A stretch of DNA of 64,000 bases. Origin: Acanthochlamys bracteata. Its lineage: Eukaryota; Streptophyta; Magnoliopsida; Pandanales; Velloziaceae. Each line of letters starts with the position of its first letter. The first letter of the stretch is position 1. The position numbers and the translations under genes were made by a program. The notes beneath the pieces were generated by a model that was given only the letters and a program-made list of their open reading frames with translations, had not been told where the DNA came from and made no database searches. This document shows, in pieces, positions 27,101 through 39,784 of the stretch. Location of the stretch: the NCBI GenBank assembly GCA_019914995.1, contig CM034135.1, positions 932,501 through 996,500 on the forward strand. The letters are read 5' to 3'.

Positions 27101-30100
27101 CATACTTATACTAAGGGAGGTATGCTGGATTCATTAATTGCTCTATCCGTTCTTGTAGCCTATAATAGTTTTTATTAACTAAATGCTGATGTAACTGAAA
27201 TAAGTAGAACAGGTGAAAATTGATATAATAAAACGTAGTACATTTTATAGTGCATTGCCAATGATTTCTCTTCAAAATTACTTTCTCAGCATGACTTTGG
27301 AGATCCTCTGGATTCCTCCTACATTGGGTAATTTCTTGATGTGTTTGAAATGCTGCGGTGGTGCCCCTCACTGCATTGTGCATCAAATATCATGTGCATA
27401 TTGGTTTGCAGTTCTTTTAAAAAATCATTACTGCCTGTTTAATATATCATATTGTCACTTTAGTAGGGGAGGAATTGTATTTTATTCATTCCTTGATGAT
27501 TGGCCCTTTCTGTTTAACTGCAGCTTGGCAAACATGGTTCAAATTTAACTGAGGATGAGCTCGAGACACATACTATAGCTGCTTGGAAGGAAGGAAAGCG
27601 GCAACTAATTGCGCAGTTAGACCAACAAGCGAAATTATTTGAAAGGAGTCTAATCTGTGTATGTTTTCCCCCTTGTAGTTTAGTATTGTTATGCATCTTT
27701 CTCTATAGCAGGCACCGTTGCAGTATCTTTCTCTATAACAGCTTGGGATCATTAGTACTTATGAAGATATGTTCTGTTACGTTTATTGTTGCAGTAATTA
27801 GTTTTCTTATTCTACAAATTATCGTTATGATAGAAGATCTATATCTTCCATTTATGGTTTTAGATTAAAGTGCTTGTAAGAATCAATATGTTCCGTGGGG
27901 TTTATTAATTGATATTTTCAGTTATGGCTATTCAGCCTGTATGTTTCACATGCTTCTCTTTTGTCCATGGATATTCCTGAGAAATTTTCTCTGCTGTTTC
28001 TTGTTAAGCTGATTCTCTCTCTCATGCGTGTAGGCTGGTCCCTATGATTCTTTGAAAGATGTAGCTTTGAAGATTTTGCACAATCAGGTGGCCACTGTTC
28101 CAATTATCCATTCATCATCGCAGGATGGCTCTTACCCCCAACTTCTGCATCTTGCTTCACTTTCAGGGATATTGAAGTGTAAGTTCATCCTTAAGTAGTT
28201 TAGGTGCTAGAACTTATCTTTGTTTAAATTTCAGGTATCCTTAAATACGTTTTTTTTAAAATTTCAGGTATTTGCAGGCACTTTAGACACTCATCTAGTT
28301 CTTTACCAATTTTGCAACAACCTATATGCAATTTCAGATTTGGTACGTGGGTGCCACAAATTGGGGAGCCGAATAGTCGGCCTTTGGCAATGTTACGGGA
28401 AAATGCATCCCTTAACACAGCCCTGACTTTGTTAGTGCAAGGTGGATGTTTCCCTTTCCTAAGGCTGAATTTTTCTTTGATGTGTGACATCTTTTATCAT
28501 GTTTTTTCATATTTGCTGTCTAACATCTTCTGGACACAAACTGCACTCAATAACCTGTGATTTACTCTTGCTAGGAAATGGTATATGTATGTTCTAGATA
28601 TTTGAGATCTTATATATGATTCAGAAGGGATTTCATGATAATTGTTGATCAATGACATATAATGTAGAAGATCTGAGGATGTCCCTTGCTAATGTAGGTT
28701 AAACTACTGTTAATCAGAATGAGAAAACTGGGAGATTATGATCTTCTTTTATAGGTACCTGTGTATTGAATAGATTTTATGATGCTTTGCCCCTTTTTCA
28801 GCATATCTCGTCACTGCCATTCAAGATGATATTAAAGTTGATGCTTTTGAGTCTTTGCTGCACATTTATCTATGGTTTATAGGAATCAACTGGCATTTTC
28901 CTAAATTTTTATTCGTCATGCCACTCCTGCATGTGTTTTTATTTCTTTATTTGCCCTCAAACTACCAAAATATAAAAGGATCTTAATGATGTTTTGATAG
29001 TTTTCCATTTGATGGCTAGATTGGTTGAACTGGTGGTGTCAAAACAATGGCAAAGGCAGCTTGAATTTCGACCTGTTTGATATAAGGGCAAAAAAATATA
29101 GGAGAACAAGATAATGACTCAAATTATCTGTCAATATTTGTTAAGATGCTCCAAAGCTGTATCCTGAGCCAAGGCTTTTCATAAGTTATTGTGCTTATCA
29201 GTGAGCTCATAAGAGAAAATGTACGGAAGTGTATTTATAGCTTGTTGGATACTTTTTGCAGATCTATGTATATGATTTCTTTAATTTTATTGATTGTTTT
29301 TGTTTCTCTCCTTTCTCAATTTGAAGCGTTTATCAATTCGTGCTCCTAAACCTTTTATTGAAATTATTTTGTATTATTGACATTTACAGCTGGAGTTAGT
29401 TCAATACCTATAGTGGACATCAACAATTCTTTAGTGGATACATATTCCAGAAGGTAGATGTTTCTGCCCTTTGTGTTGACTAGGTAGTTGCTTCACTATC
29501 AAGTCTAAACTCTTTTTTTTTTTTAACAGTGACATCACGGCTTTGGCAAAGGACAGAGCATATGCGCAGATTCATCTTGATGAAATGAGTGTGCAGCAGG
29601 TACAAGGGGCACATTGTTCCCTTTTATAATGCATAACTTGCATCTAAAAATTTTCATTTCTCTTGTGGTTTATAAGTTCTGTTGTCTTGTCACTTAGGTT
29701 AAATCTGATATATCTTCTAGATAACTGAAATACCTGTCCAGCTACATGTAAGACTTAAACATACTCAAATATTTGAACCTCTAAATTTATCTGAGATAAC
29801 TCTAGCTAGTAATATTGTTCTGATTGGTTCAGTATGTGATAGCTTAATTGAAAGCAGAGCATTTTGGTAGCCTTTTTTGATACAAAGTAGGTTCTGGTTT
29901 TACTGAGGGCTATCGGAAACAAGTGTATGGCTGAAGTTTATGTTCTGGCTATGAATTTTTTGCCAGTTCGGAGTCTTAGTAATTATACCAGGAGTGGGCA
30001 GAATGGTCTTGCTCATTCAAGATGGTTTCTGTAATGATAAATAGGAAGATGTACTTTGTTTCTGTGGTCATCTGGCTAGGCCAATTTAGGTCAAGATGGT

Positions 30101-30709
30101 AAAATCTTTCAATGTAAGGTGTTTACTGGAGTCAAAGGTAGTTTTGATATAGGTTGAGTAGATACGACCTCTGCACTTCAACTGTAACTCAATCAGTTTG
30201 GTTGGTGTGGAACTATGAGATTCTTGATATTATCTTGAGAATATTGCAACTTTGGATCATTTTGTATCACTTGTTACATGGTTATCCAGCAAGTCTATGT
30301 GATGGAGTATATATTACCAAAAAAGGTTGAGTTTCTTCTTGTAGTTTTGTATTGCATCTGTATTAGGACGATCTCTGAAACTATTTACCAATTATATTTT
30401 TAATGTGATCCAGGCATTGCAAATAGGACAAGATGCAGATTCTCCCTACGGGTTTTTCAATGGCCAGAGATGCCAGATGTGTCTGAGAACTGACCCTTTG
30501 CAGAAGGTGATGGAGCGACTAGCAAGCCCAGGTTAGTTAGTGTTTTGTTCTGGTGTTGGATGATTTATCCGTTTCTTGATTATTTTATGATTTAGTAAAT
30601 ACATTGATTGATTGCAGGAGTACGGCGAGTTGTCATTGTTGAAGCTGGAAGCAAGCGTGTAGAAGGAATTATTTCTTTAAGTGATGTATTCAAGTTTTTG
30701 CTCGGCTAG
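24129..30709 (+). CDS. SNF4: SNF4-like beta-gamma subunit of SnRK1 kinase (13 exons)
   Basis: Exons: 24129..24265, 24667..24754, 24969..25148, 26078..26212, 26307..26366, 27030..27119, 27524..27658, 28034..28178, 28268..28441, 29390..29453, 29530..29599, 30414..30531, 30618..30709. The product is 495 residues, against about 487 in Arabidopsis. It is the plant-specific regulatory subunit that joins an N-terminal glycogen-binding CBM48 domain (about 22-105, with [15 protein letters not shown] and [13 protein letters not shown]) to four CBS motifs (about 150-495). In the SnRK1 complex it serves as the gamma subunit in sugar and energy signalling. The C-terminus [20 protein letters not shown] is nearly identical to the family. 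All exon joins hold phase. Intron 3 carries a transposon-like insert. The gene appears intact and is probably widely expressed. Confidence 0.96.
25278..25837. mobile_element. Non-autonomous element in SNF4 intron 3
   Basis: About 560 bases of A/T-rich sequence is bounded by GGGGTGGCAATTTT on the left and AATTTGCAACCT on the right. The right end, reversed, reads AGGTTGCAAATT, so the ends are imperfect inverted repeats. Just inside both ends lie GGGTCGA and CGGGTCGGG motifs, including a near-palindrome around 25300-25319. This GGGTGGCAA...CGGGTCGGG signature is common in non-autonomous plant elements. It encodes nothing, I could not define a target duplication, and the superfamily is not certain. 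Confidence 0.55.
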
Positions 30710-31478
30710 CAGTAGTCAATACGTAATGCACTGCCTTTGGGGTCTTGTTCAGCAGACACATTCGAGCAATACCTTCTTTATTTGTCTGATGGAATTGCCT
30801 GTGTTATTTGTTTAAGATGTCCGGGAGCGTGGTCTTTTATGACAAGGTCACCAAGGGGTCTGTAAATGATAGGGAATTTATTTAGTCCATTTTCTTTCCT
30901 AATTGTTATATGATAAAACGTTATATCAAATTGCATTTCTAACTTCTTTCGTTCTTTCAAGCTTATCTCTAATTTCAACACAAGGAACCTGAAGAGTGCT
31001 TTCTCATATGAACATTGTGGTCCTGATCATCCTCATCAGTGCTATCGCATGTACGCCCTGTACCTTCTCATGTTATGTAGAATTGTACAATAATAAACAT
31101 GTGGATATATTACGTTACCTTGATCAATGGAGATGCTATCAACGAGCACTACAGCTGAGTATATCAAGATATCTATCTGACTAGCAGAACTCTCTTGGTC
31201 AGAAGTCTTGTCACCAATTTGGATCTCATTCAAGTGATGTTTTAGTGTTGCTTATCTCTCTTTATCTTTTTTTTTATTCCAAATTTTTTCACGTTTTATA
31301 ATAAAATTTTAAAGATATTTTATAATTTTTTTTAAAATTTAAAAAATATAGAAAAATTTTATTATTACTCATTTATTCTTTTTAATAAAAAAAATAAAAT
31401 TCATTTTCAAAATTTTAAAAATATTTTTCGTTTAGAAAAAAAATTTAATAAATACTTCCACAAATCCCGGTAGTAGTG
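30710..31478. other. SNF4 3' UTR and intergenic sequence
   Basis: About 250 bases of likely 3' UTR follow the SNF4 stop. Unique sequence comes next, then an AT-rich MITE-like block at about 31258-31465. No gene is supported. Confidence 0.5.
31258..31465. repeat. AT-rich MITE-like block beside the PPR pseudogene
   Basis: An A/T block with ttttataataaaattttaaag and aattcattttcaaaatttt words, ending at aaatacttccac. It resembles the other AT-rich blocks in the window and abuts the 3' end of the decayed PPR gene. Confidence 0.45.
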
Positions 31479-32940
31479 CAGCTAGTTTTTTTGTTTCCCA
31501 ACTTTGAATATACAGCAAGCAACGTCCCTATAGAGGCCCTTATCAGGAACCAGGTTCCTTTGTGTCATCTGGTGATAAAGTTCTTTGATCTCTTCCAACC
31601 TTCCATCCGCACTCACTCCACTGACGAGCATGTCGTATGTTGCTATACTATGCTCAAAACCCAAACTTCTGCATTCCCTTGTACATTTCAAGAGCCTCTT
31701 GGGTGATGTTAATCTTCTATGCGGAGAATAATGTATTCATTGTTACTGAGCAGGGGATGGACCGTATTCCAACAGGTTGCATAGCAATTCCTCACCTTCA
31801 CCTAGACAGCCTAGGCCGCACAAACCTTTAAATACAGAATTATATGTCACGACTATTGAAATCATCATTATATGTGCTCGCTCCAAATCCCATAATCTGC
31901 TGTATGCATCAATGAGCATGTTATAGATTTGCACAGAAGGCTGTAAACAACTGGTCACCATGTCCTGGACAAGAGCTTCAGCCTTAGCCACCTCCCTGTT
32001 CTTGCATAGGAGGTTGATGAGTGAACCTTAGGACACTACGGTGGGTTTAAGACCAGCAAAGGATTCAATTGTTCAAGAATCTCAGAGCAATGATTGAATT
32101 CCCCATTGCATCAATCAGATAGTTATATGTACTGTACTAGGGCCAACTGTACTCTCTTCCATCTTCCGAACACAAAGCCGCATTTGAACCCCAACCCTCA
32201 AACACCCATCCAACACAATGCTGTATGTAAACCCGTCAGGAGAAATCCTGTTTGCCTCCATTCTCAGCGACTAACTTCACGGCTTCATTGATCCTTCTTG
32301 CAAAACAAACCCAAAAATCAGTGAATTTAGTAATTGAATTAGCCCTCACTCTTGCGTTGCTTAAGGTCTCGTATCCGAAAACCCTCATCAATATCACCGT
32401 TCTTTCAACACCCATCTATCATCGTGTTAAAAGTTACCAATTTCGAAGCAATAATTTGAGCATTTCATCGAACAGTTTGCGCGCGTGCATACCACGGCGC
32501 CACTTCCAAGGAGCAGATAACAACACATTACAAGTGAACGCGTGAGGCTTTGCGTGGCTGTTTGTTTCATCGTACGCAACAATTCTCGATCGATGTTTCC
32601 GGTATTCACTGCAGCTTGGATTGTAACAACCAAACATGTCGACAGGGAGTGCAAAAGCTACAATTTTGTTCAGTGACAGAGCATCGACGTGGCGGCCGGT
32701 GGAGACTAGAGTTTCGCGAAGGATACGGAAGTAGGGTAGAGATATGTCGGAAGCTGCGGAGGAGGCGGAGATGATAGAAGGTTTACGGCGAAAGATAGAG
32801 CGGAGTATGCACGGTGAAGGCGGAGGAGCCCGTGTACACGCTCTTCTGTGGAGACTGCTGCAGCGGTGGTTGTAGCGTCGCTGTGATTCCCGGCAGAAGA
32901 AATAGAGCGGGAGAGATTCCGGCGAAGGAAGGTTCGCCAT
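31479..32940 (-). pseudogene. Decayed P-class pentatricopeptide repeat gene
   Basis: Three separate minus-strand frames carry PPR-like sequence in the right order. The N-terminal part, from ATG at 32940 to 32434, includes HAFTCNVLLSAPWK and ARKLFDEMLK. The middle part (31991-31743) reads QIYNMLIDAYSRLWDLERA and VVTYNSVFKGLCGLG. The last (31691-31482) reads IATYDMLVSGVSADGRLEEI. Between them the PPR phrases continue, but frameshifts and stops interrupt them (for example TFNTMIDG followed by a stop near 32420). Intact PPR genes are usually one long frame, so this one is a pseudogene. No DYW or E domain is seen, which suggests the P class. The parent gene is not in this window. Confidence 0.8.
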
Positions 32941-34368
32941 GTTTTTTTCTTAATTTCCGTATCTTTATTCTCTCTTTGTTATAAATTTGAATTTAGTAAA
33001 GCCCACAACGAAGCTCGTAAAAGCCTATGGAGTCTTATATTGTTGGATAAATAGTTGGGACCTGTGTTTCTCTGCCTAACGAAATCCCGGCATGCGCCCG
33101 AAACGAGTTGCACACCAGTTACCAACCCCAGTTAACTATTTTGGACCAAACAATTCCTCTTACCGTCACTTGATACACCGAGGGTCCCGCAATAGTTCAT
33201 CGATTCTCCACGTGTCGGCTGGATATCCTTTCACTCAGATTTGTTTGTCTAGGCCCAATCACTCCGGAGCACGGTTTGACGGGCTACACTAATGCTTTAT
33301 CTGTATGACCTGGAAACCGGCTGTAGCCCGTGGGTTCTTTTCTTTTTTCTTTTTTCCCAAGAGACAAATCGGACCAATCGCCCCAGCGCACTATAGTGTA
33401 ACACCGGCGGTCGATGAATCTCGACTGTTGATTCATTTGTGCTCTAAATCCAGAGATGACGTGTCGGTGAGTGGTTGGTTGTAACCTGGGTGCACGTATT
33501 TCTTTTCTCGTCCGTGTCCTATCCCGGAAACTCCCTCACTCCCTCCTTATTGTTGTTTAAATTACTGAATATTCTTCATAACCTATTGACAGAAATGCAC
33601 TTCTTTGTTAGTTAACAGGCTCTTCACAGAAGATCCCTCCATAAGAGCAGATACTGCGCTTGAAACACGTAGAATATTATGGTTCGTTGGATCTCAGATC
33701 TTTTGGGACAGGATGTTCGTGGGAGGAATGTTAGGAGTCGGGCAACGTGGATCGCAGGACAGAGATCAGACGGGTTTGAATTTTTACGGTGTCCGCCTGG
33801 CGCCATTAGAACTGAAGCAATCAATGGTATTTTTGTAGATTGTTTTCTTTGTCAAGGTAAGAATATTGTATAGTGAGGTCGGAGAAATACGTACCGGTCA
33901 CCACTCTTTCTGTACACTAATTTCACACCGAAAATCTCGTTTCGAATTACTACCGAATTTTACACTAAAGATGCAGTGGTAGTATTTGTAATTAGTAGCA
34001 TTCTGTAAGGGTGTTAGTTAATACCTGTAATAGTCGGAACGTTTCGGTGAGAGTTGGTTTCGTTTAGAAGCCAATTTCTGTTTCCTCCGGTTTGGCGGGT
34101 ATATAAAACCAACTGACGACGGAAAAGAGACCGAAGTGAAACCAGAAAGATCAAAGAAACTTTGAAAAGAAAAACTAATGTATGTGTGTGTGAAGTGAAC
34201 GAGACAGGTAAAAAAAGAAACAAAAGAAAAAAAATCTAGCAAAGGAGAGAGCAAGTAAATTGGACTGTTACCCCACTAAGTTCACCAGAATCATTCTCGC
34301 ATTCAATCAATCGGATTCTCAAGAACTCTCTAGAACCTTCTAGAATACCTCGCCGGAGCGAGGTCGCT
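32941..34368 (+). promoter_or_regulatory. Upstream region and leader of the CCCH gene
   Basis: From 33060 the DNA is GC-richer than its surroundings. It holds CACGTG in CCACGTGTCGG at about 33208-33218 and GATGACGTGTCGG near 33454; both are G-box/ABRE-type cores that bZIP factors bind. From about 34090 a purine-rich leader leads to the ATG at 34369. Short frames at 33605-33873 show no family features. ABA or light control is a motif-based guess. Confidence 0.4.
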
Positions 34369-37300
34369 ATGGAGATATACGGGCGGAGCCCCGTCCCCGA
34401 AGGGCCTCGACCGGATACTGAAACTGGACTCGAAGGTAATCATCACTAAATTTTCCTGATTTTTTTTGGGAATTTCTGTGGGCTGAGTGAACTAGGGTTA
34501 GTTGGGAGTGTTAGCATTGAGTGAGAAATCTTCGGTGATTGGTTTGGTTTGTGAGTCGCATTGGTGTGCAGAGTCGATGTGGCAGCTGGGGAGTGGGGGC
34601 GGCGAGCTGACGCCTGTACTGTATCCAGAGAGGCCCGGGGAGACCGATTGCACTTATTATCTTCGGACCGGAACTTGTGGCTATGGCGAAAGGTGCCGGT
34701 ACAATCATCCCCATGACCGCGGTGTAGCGGTATAGATTTCTAAACTTGTTGATGATTTACCTAACTTGGGATAGTTTATGAATCTGCTATCTGTGTTTTT
34801 GTGTAACCTGCCTTTTTAAGCTGCTGGAATTTTGTGAATGTCAATCTGGATTGTAGTGATTTTGCTTCTACTCACTTGAACTCTGCTTTTTAGTGTTTCC
34901 TTTATTTGATTTGTGAACTCACCAAGTTGTGACATCAATAATGCCACAGAATTTATTATCTCTAGTATTATTTGAATAACGGAGTGGACATTATTCAGGC
35001 AGCAGGAGCTGCAAGGACTGGAACTACAGAGTATCCAGAGCGTAAGGGGCAACCTGTATGCCAGGTAATTCTCGAAGATGAATGGCATTAGCAAATTCGA
35101 ACTTCATGAATACCCATCTGATTGCATTCCTGTTCTTGGTAATAAATCTGACCTTGTTCTGCTGATTTATGAGTTAATTGTGCCGGTGCAGTACTTTATG
35201 AAGACGGGAACTTGCAAGTTTGGCCCTACATGCAAATACCATCATCCTAGACAAGGTGGAGGGTCTGTTCAGCCTGTTTCATTGAACTACTATGGCTACC
35301 CTCTACGTCCGGTTGGATTCTGTTACTTTTCACCAGTTGGAAAATTCTAGACCTTTTTCTTCAAAATAGTTATTTTAAGTTGCTGACGGTAGTACTAGGT
35401 TTGAAATTTGCAGGGAGATAAAGAATGTGCCTACTATTTGAGAACAGGGCAGTGTAAGTTTGGTGCAACCTGTAAATTCCATCATCCACAACCTGCTCGT
35501 GTCTCAGCACCTTCACCTGCACCTGCATTTTATCCTACAGCACAATCTGTATCAGCCCCTTCACCTCAGCAGTACACTCCTATGGCTAGTTGGCAGGTTC
35601 CTAGGACTTCTGTTGTGCCTGCACCGTACATGCAGGGGCCTTATGGTCCTATGCTTCTGTCACCTGGGGTGGTACCTGTTCCAGGCTGGAGTCCTTATCC
35701 GGTTTGTACAATTCTTAGTCACTATAATTATGGTGTCGCACTTTCTTCAAATGCAGCCACACGTAGATTAATCTCATATTTTGTTCTGATATTTTAATGT
35801 TTCATGTGACACAGCCTGCTGTAAATCCGGCATTATCTCCTAATGGGCAGCGACTTCAATATGGATCAGTCTATGGGCTAGAAAGCCAGCTTTCTCCATC
35901 AGCTAGAGCTTATTCAGGGAGTTTACAGCCAGTGTCTTCCTCATCTGGGCCGTCTTCCAGTACACAGAAAGAAAATGTATTTCCTGAGAGACCAGGTCAA
36001 CCTGAGTGCCAATATTATATGAGAACAGGAGATTGCAAGTTTGGTCCAACATGCAGATACCATCATCCACCTGGTTGGAATGCTCCAAAATCAAGTTGCG
36101 TCCTCAGCCCAATGGGACTTCCTCTTCGTCCGGTATGATCATCTATGAGTTGAATCTTGTTTTTCTGCGTACATCTACTGAGTAAATAAAACTCACAAGA
36201 TAGTTTCTACTATTTGAAGAACTACGCTTCTACGTCTATTTCTTATGTGGTTATGTTCTTAGGCTTTCGTAAAGGTTCAGACTTAAGTTGTTATAGTTCT
36301 GAATTCCAAAAAAGAATTATTGAAATATAGTTTAGAAGCATCAATAAAGCTTCTAAAAGATGTTGACATGGTCTTCTACGTGCTGAGCATGCTTGGTTTG
36401 CACAAGACCCTTAGATTTTACTTAAAGAGCGTTTTGATGATTTTACAGTCAATCTATCAAGATCTTGGGTAGTTTAACAACTTCATCTTCAGCAGGCTGT
36501 TGTTGATTTTTATATACATATTATATCGTGTTAATAATATGTTGGGTTTTTTATACATCTTAGAGCATGTTATGTAGGTTGTGTCCACCGCTACTTTCCT
36601 TCCAGTGATCTTTAAACATTTTGTCATTACGTATCATCTACCCGACACACTATTAATAGGTCAGAACAATTGCTGAGCCCCAGTGCCCCACATGTAATTT
36701 GTGTGTCTCTGTGGTTATCGTGGGTTGGAGATGATTTCTGTTAAGATTGCAATCATTTTCTTGTTATGATCAGACAGACAAAAGAAATCAGATTCTTATG
36801 CTGTCTACTGAAAAGAGGATATCTCTGCTGGCATACTACTTTACAAAGTCGAATGGTTTGCAAATTTTGTTGTTGTTTGGCTCTAGTACATTTTCAAGTA
36901 GTATCCTTAAAAAGTTAAAATTATTGAAGAAATAGCATTTCAATAAGCATTCAGTCAGTATTCTTTCTTTTATGCTCATTTTCTCAAACCATCTCTCATT
37001 TGAGCTGATTGGTGTTTTGTCTTCTTTCTCTATCCGTAAGTAGGATGATTTTAGTTGTATCTTCCTGTATTGATTTTCTATATACTTGTCTGGATTCCAG
37101 GGTGCTCCTCCTTGTGCTTTCTATATCCAGAATGGAATATGCAAATTTGGGCCTACCTGCAAGTTTAATCACCCTATGGAAATACTAAGTTATAGCCCGT
37201 CTGCTTCATCTCTCACAGACATGCTAGTTGCTCCTTACCCTGTGGGAGGGACCCTGGCGCCATCCTCATCATCATCAGATCTACGGCCTGAATTTGGTAA

Positions 37301-37481
37301 GAAGAAGGATGCCTTTTCAGCCCGGATACCATCGTCTGAGAGCACATCAAGTGGCCCCATGGTCTCCATCTTTCCAAAGGGTGCTTTTGTTCCTCATATG
37401 CTCCTCTCAGGTCAAACATCTACACAAAGTGGCGGCAGCAGCAGCAATATGGGTCATGGTGATATCCCTAGTTCAAGCTAG
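34369..37481 (+). CDS. CCCH zinc-finger protein of the ZFN type, five fingers (7 exons)
   Basis: Exons: 34369..34435, 34572..34729, 34999..35064, 35192..35311, 35414..35701, 35815..36132, 37101..37481, giving 465 residues. Five C-x8-C-x5-C-x3-H fingers are visible. They start at Cys49 (C49, C58, C64, H68), Cys96 (C96, C105, C111, H115), Cys142, Cys298 and Cys344, arranged three plus two as in the plant ZFN1-like family. A Pro/Ser-rich linker separates the groups. The Ser-rich C-terminus ends in GHGDIPSSS. The family binds single-stranded RNA or DNA and is thought to act in mRNA handling. Fingers 1-2 and 4-5 are split between exons at or near the fingers. The long last intron (968 bases) has no second gene that I can see. 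The gene is intact. Confidence 0.93.
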
Positions 37482-38395
37482 AAAGTCGTTAAGCATTCTT
37501 ATGAATTCTTTTCAAGAGAAGATATTGTCAATGCCAAAACATTCTTATTTCTTGATACAAGCCCCAAAAATCATATAGCTGTAGTTCTCAAAATTTACCT
37601 TTTTATCTCCCAAAATATACACCATTGAAGCTTTCTACTCCAATGCTTGTTCATATACCACCTTTATATTATTATATATGTATATATATACTCCTCTTCT
37701 TCTGTCCAAATAAGCTTTAGCCTATACAGACAAGTTGAGCAAAGTCCAAACACCTTCCACCCCCATGGTCCAACATTTTATACAGGAAGCCAGTAGGTTG
37801 TTCTGAATGCTGAAACTTTTTGATGCCTACTGTCTGATATCTTTCCTGGCCAAAGCTGCGACTGGATTTTAGGCTACTTAGTCTGGTCCCTTGGTTAGGA
37901 GGCTGGAGGTTTCTGCTGCTCTTTTTGCTTATACTCTGTATTTTTTTTTCCTTTTTCAATTTAAATTGTGGACATATTATTTGTACCGTAAGGGAAAGGC
38001 ATTCTCATACAATGTAAGATTGTGCAATGCAGTATTATCTCTTCCCCCTTATGAGATGTTAAACAGCAAAGAGCCATTAAATAGTTTCAGCTATTGGAAG
38101 TAAGAGGGGTTCTTATATGCAGTAAGTGAGTGGATAGCTCAAGGTGCTTCCTACTGCAGGATGCCTTGGTGTTCTTTGTCAATTGGTTTTTAAAGGTGTC
38201 AATAGTTTGAGCTTTGTGCAAGGTCCTCAGAATGGTGCTTTAACTCATCTCTGTTGAAGAGAGTTTTCTGATCTTTCCTTGCAGGTTGCCCTCTTAATCC
38301 GCTCTTCAAATGGTTACGTGGATTCCAGTGCGGTTACCACAGGTGGAATCGTAGCTCGGTCACCCATTATGAGATTAAGACACTGCGTTTGACCA
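37482..38395. other. 3' side of the CCCH gene
   Basis: Likely 3' UTR extends to about 37690, where a short TA-rich stretch (tatatatgtatatatatac) occurs. The remaining 700 bases before the tRNA are unique and non-coding as far as I can tell. Confidence 0.45.
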
Positions 38396-38412
38396 GCTGG
38401 AGTAGCTCAGTT

Positions 38413-38445
<33 letters not shown>

Positions 38446-38469
38446 AAGGTTCAAGCCCTTCCTCTAGCG
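38396..38469 (+). tRNA. tRNA-Asn, anticodon GUU
   Basis: A 74-base cloverleaf without an intron. The acceptor stem GCTGGAG pairs with CTCTAGC (one G-T), followed by discriminator G. The A-box region is TAGCTCAGTTGGTTAGA. The anticodon loop CTGTTAA carries GTT at 38430-38432. The T arm is GAAGG TTCAAGC CCTTC. The usual plant nuclear Asn sequence, as I recall it, has a GGAGG/CCTCC T stem; here both sides have changed and still pair, and the loop is TTCAAGC, not TTCGACC. A T5 tract at 38495-38499 is a plausible Pol III stop. It is probably functional. Confidence 0.93.
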
Positions 38470-38624
38470 AGATATTTGTTATTCATATTTCTTCTTTTTC
38501 TTTCTATACTTAGGGTTTTAGCTCCCTCCTGATCTGAGGGAGTTAAAAGCCAAGTCAAAAGATACGATACTTATAAAAGCGAACTCTAATGGCTAATAGT
38601 GTCCGTACAATGAATGTTAGCGTT

Positions 38625-38672
38625 ACATAATATATTCATAGATTTCCCGCAAATTCTATGAATATATTATGT
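38625..38672. repeat. Perfect 17-base inverted repeat (hairpin)
   Basis: ACATAATATATTCATAG at 38625-38641 is the exact reverse complement of 38656-38672, with a 14-base spacer. Partial pairing continues inside the spacer. It may be a tiny palindromic element, or a structure in a tRNA-proximal transcript. It is too short and AT-rich to call a microRNA precursor. Confidence 0.8.
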
Positions 38673-39784
38673 TAGTCATCCAATACATCTTCATATGATT
38701 ATAAAAGTTGAACAGATGAAAATAGATATATATTGAGTATTATTATTTTTTATTTACTCGTTGTGTTGTTTTTTAATTATTCATTTGATTCGATTCTAAA
38801 TATACGTAAATACAAATTTGACAGATTTTGACTAAATTTTGAGTTGATTAAAAAACTGTCGTTTCAAAATTAAAATCGATAAAGATCTACAAATGAACCG
38901 TTTATACGAACGACTTGCTTCGATGTAGCTTGATTTGTGCGATATATGGATTGATCAGACTGCCTGCCTGCTCATCCGAATCAATCGGTAGTGGTTAAAA
39001 TTTATTTCTAAAAAAAAAAGTTACTTACCCTAACATGGCGTTGATTGATTTAGTCGAATCCTTTCCTTATTTGTTCATCCATGCATCCTCTGTTAATCGT
39101 GACTCTGGCTAAGGTTTTTTTTCTAAATCTTTCTCGGCTAATTATTATTGGATTGATTTACTGACCATTGCTCGATCAATAGCTAATATATGTTCATATT
39201 TTGTTTTCGATTAATAATATATAAAAGGTGAATTTCGGAAACTAACTTCTAAAAGATATTATTTTGTAAATACTGAAAATGAATTGAATTTTGATGATCT
39301 GATGTAAATGAGGAGAATGGTGTACATGAGGAGAATGAAGATGGAGGTGATGAACATGGGTCTAAGTAGTGTTTCTCCATACTAATACAAGTGTTGTATT
39401 CTTTGGCAACCAATCTTGATGATCTTGCTATTTAACTCATTGTGCTGAAAATCCATCTTTTATAAGAATCTGGCTTACCATAAATCTTTCAACTGATATG
39501 CCACTCATTGTTCATATGTGATTATGTCTGGATGCTGTATGCCTAGTGCTGGATGCAAATTGCAAAGTGCTGCGGGATGTCTGGATACAAAGGACTGTTT
39601 TAGTCCTAAACTGTGGTAGCTATTTAGTACCAAGCTTGAATTTAAGGACTTGAGTAGTTCTGTGTTGCATTTGAATGTTACTAGTGTTGAACCAGTGTTA
39701 CAAAGTTTCTATATACTTGAAATATGAATTTTGAAGTTATGGTTGTGACTTTGTTTGTGTTGTGTTGTGGCGTTGTCCGGATGA

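Noticed and set aside
33605-33873. Overlapping frames of 64-77 codons upstream of the CCCH gene
   Set aside because: Three frames are open over the same stretch and none has family features, so they are probably chance.
38625-38672. MicroRNA precursor
   Set aside because: The stem is only 17 bp, almost pure A/T and without the length of a plant precursor.
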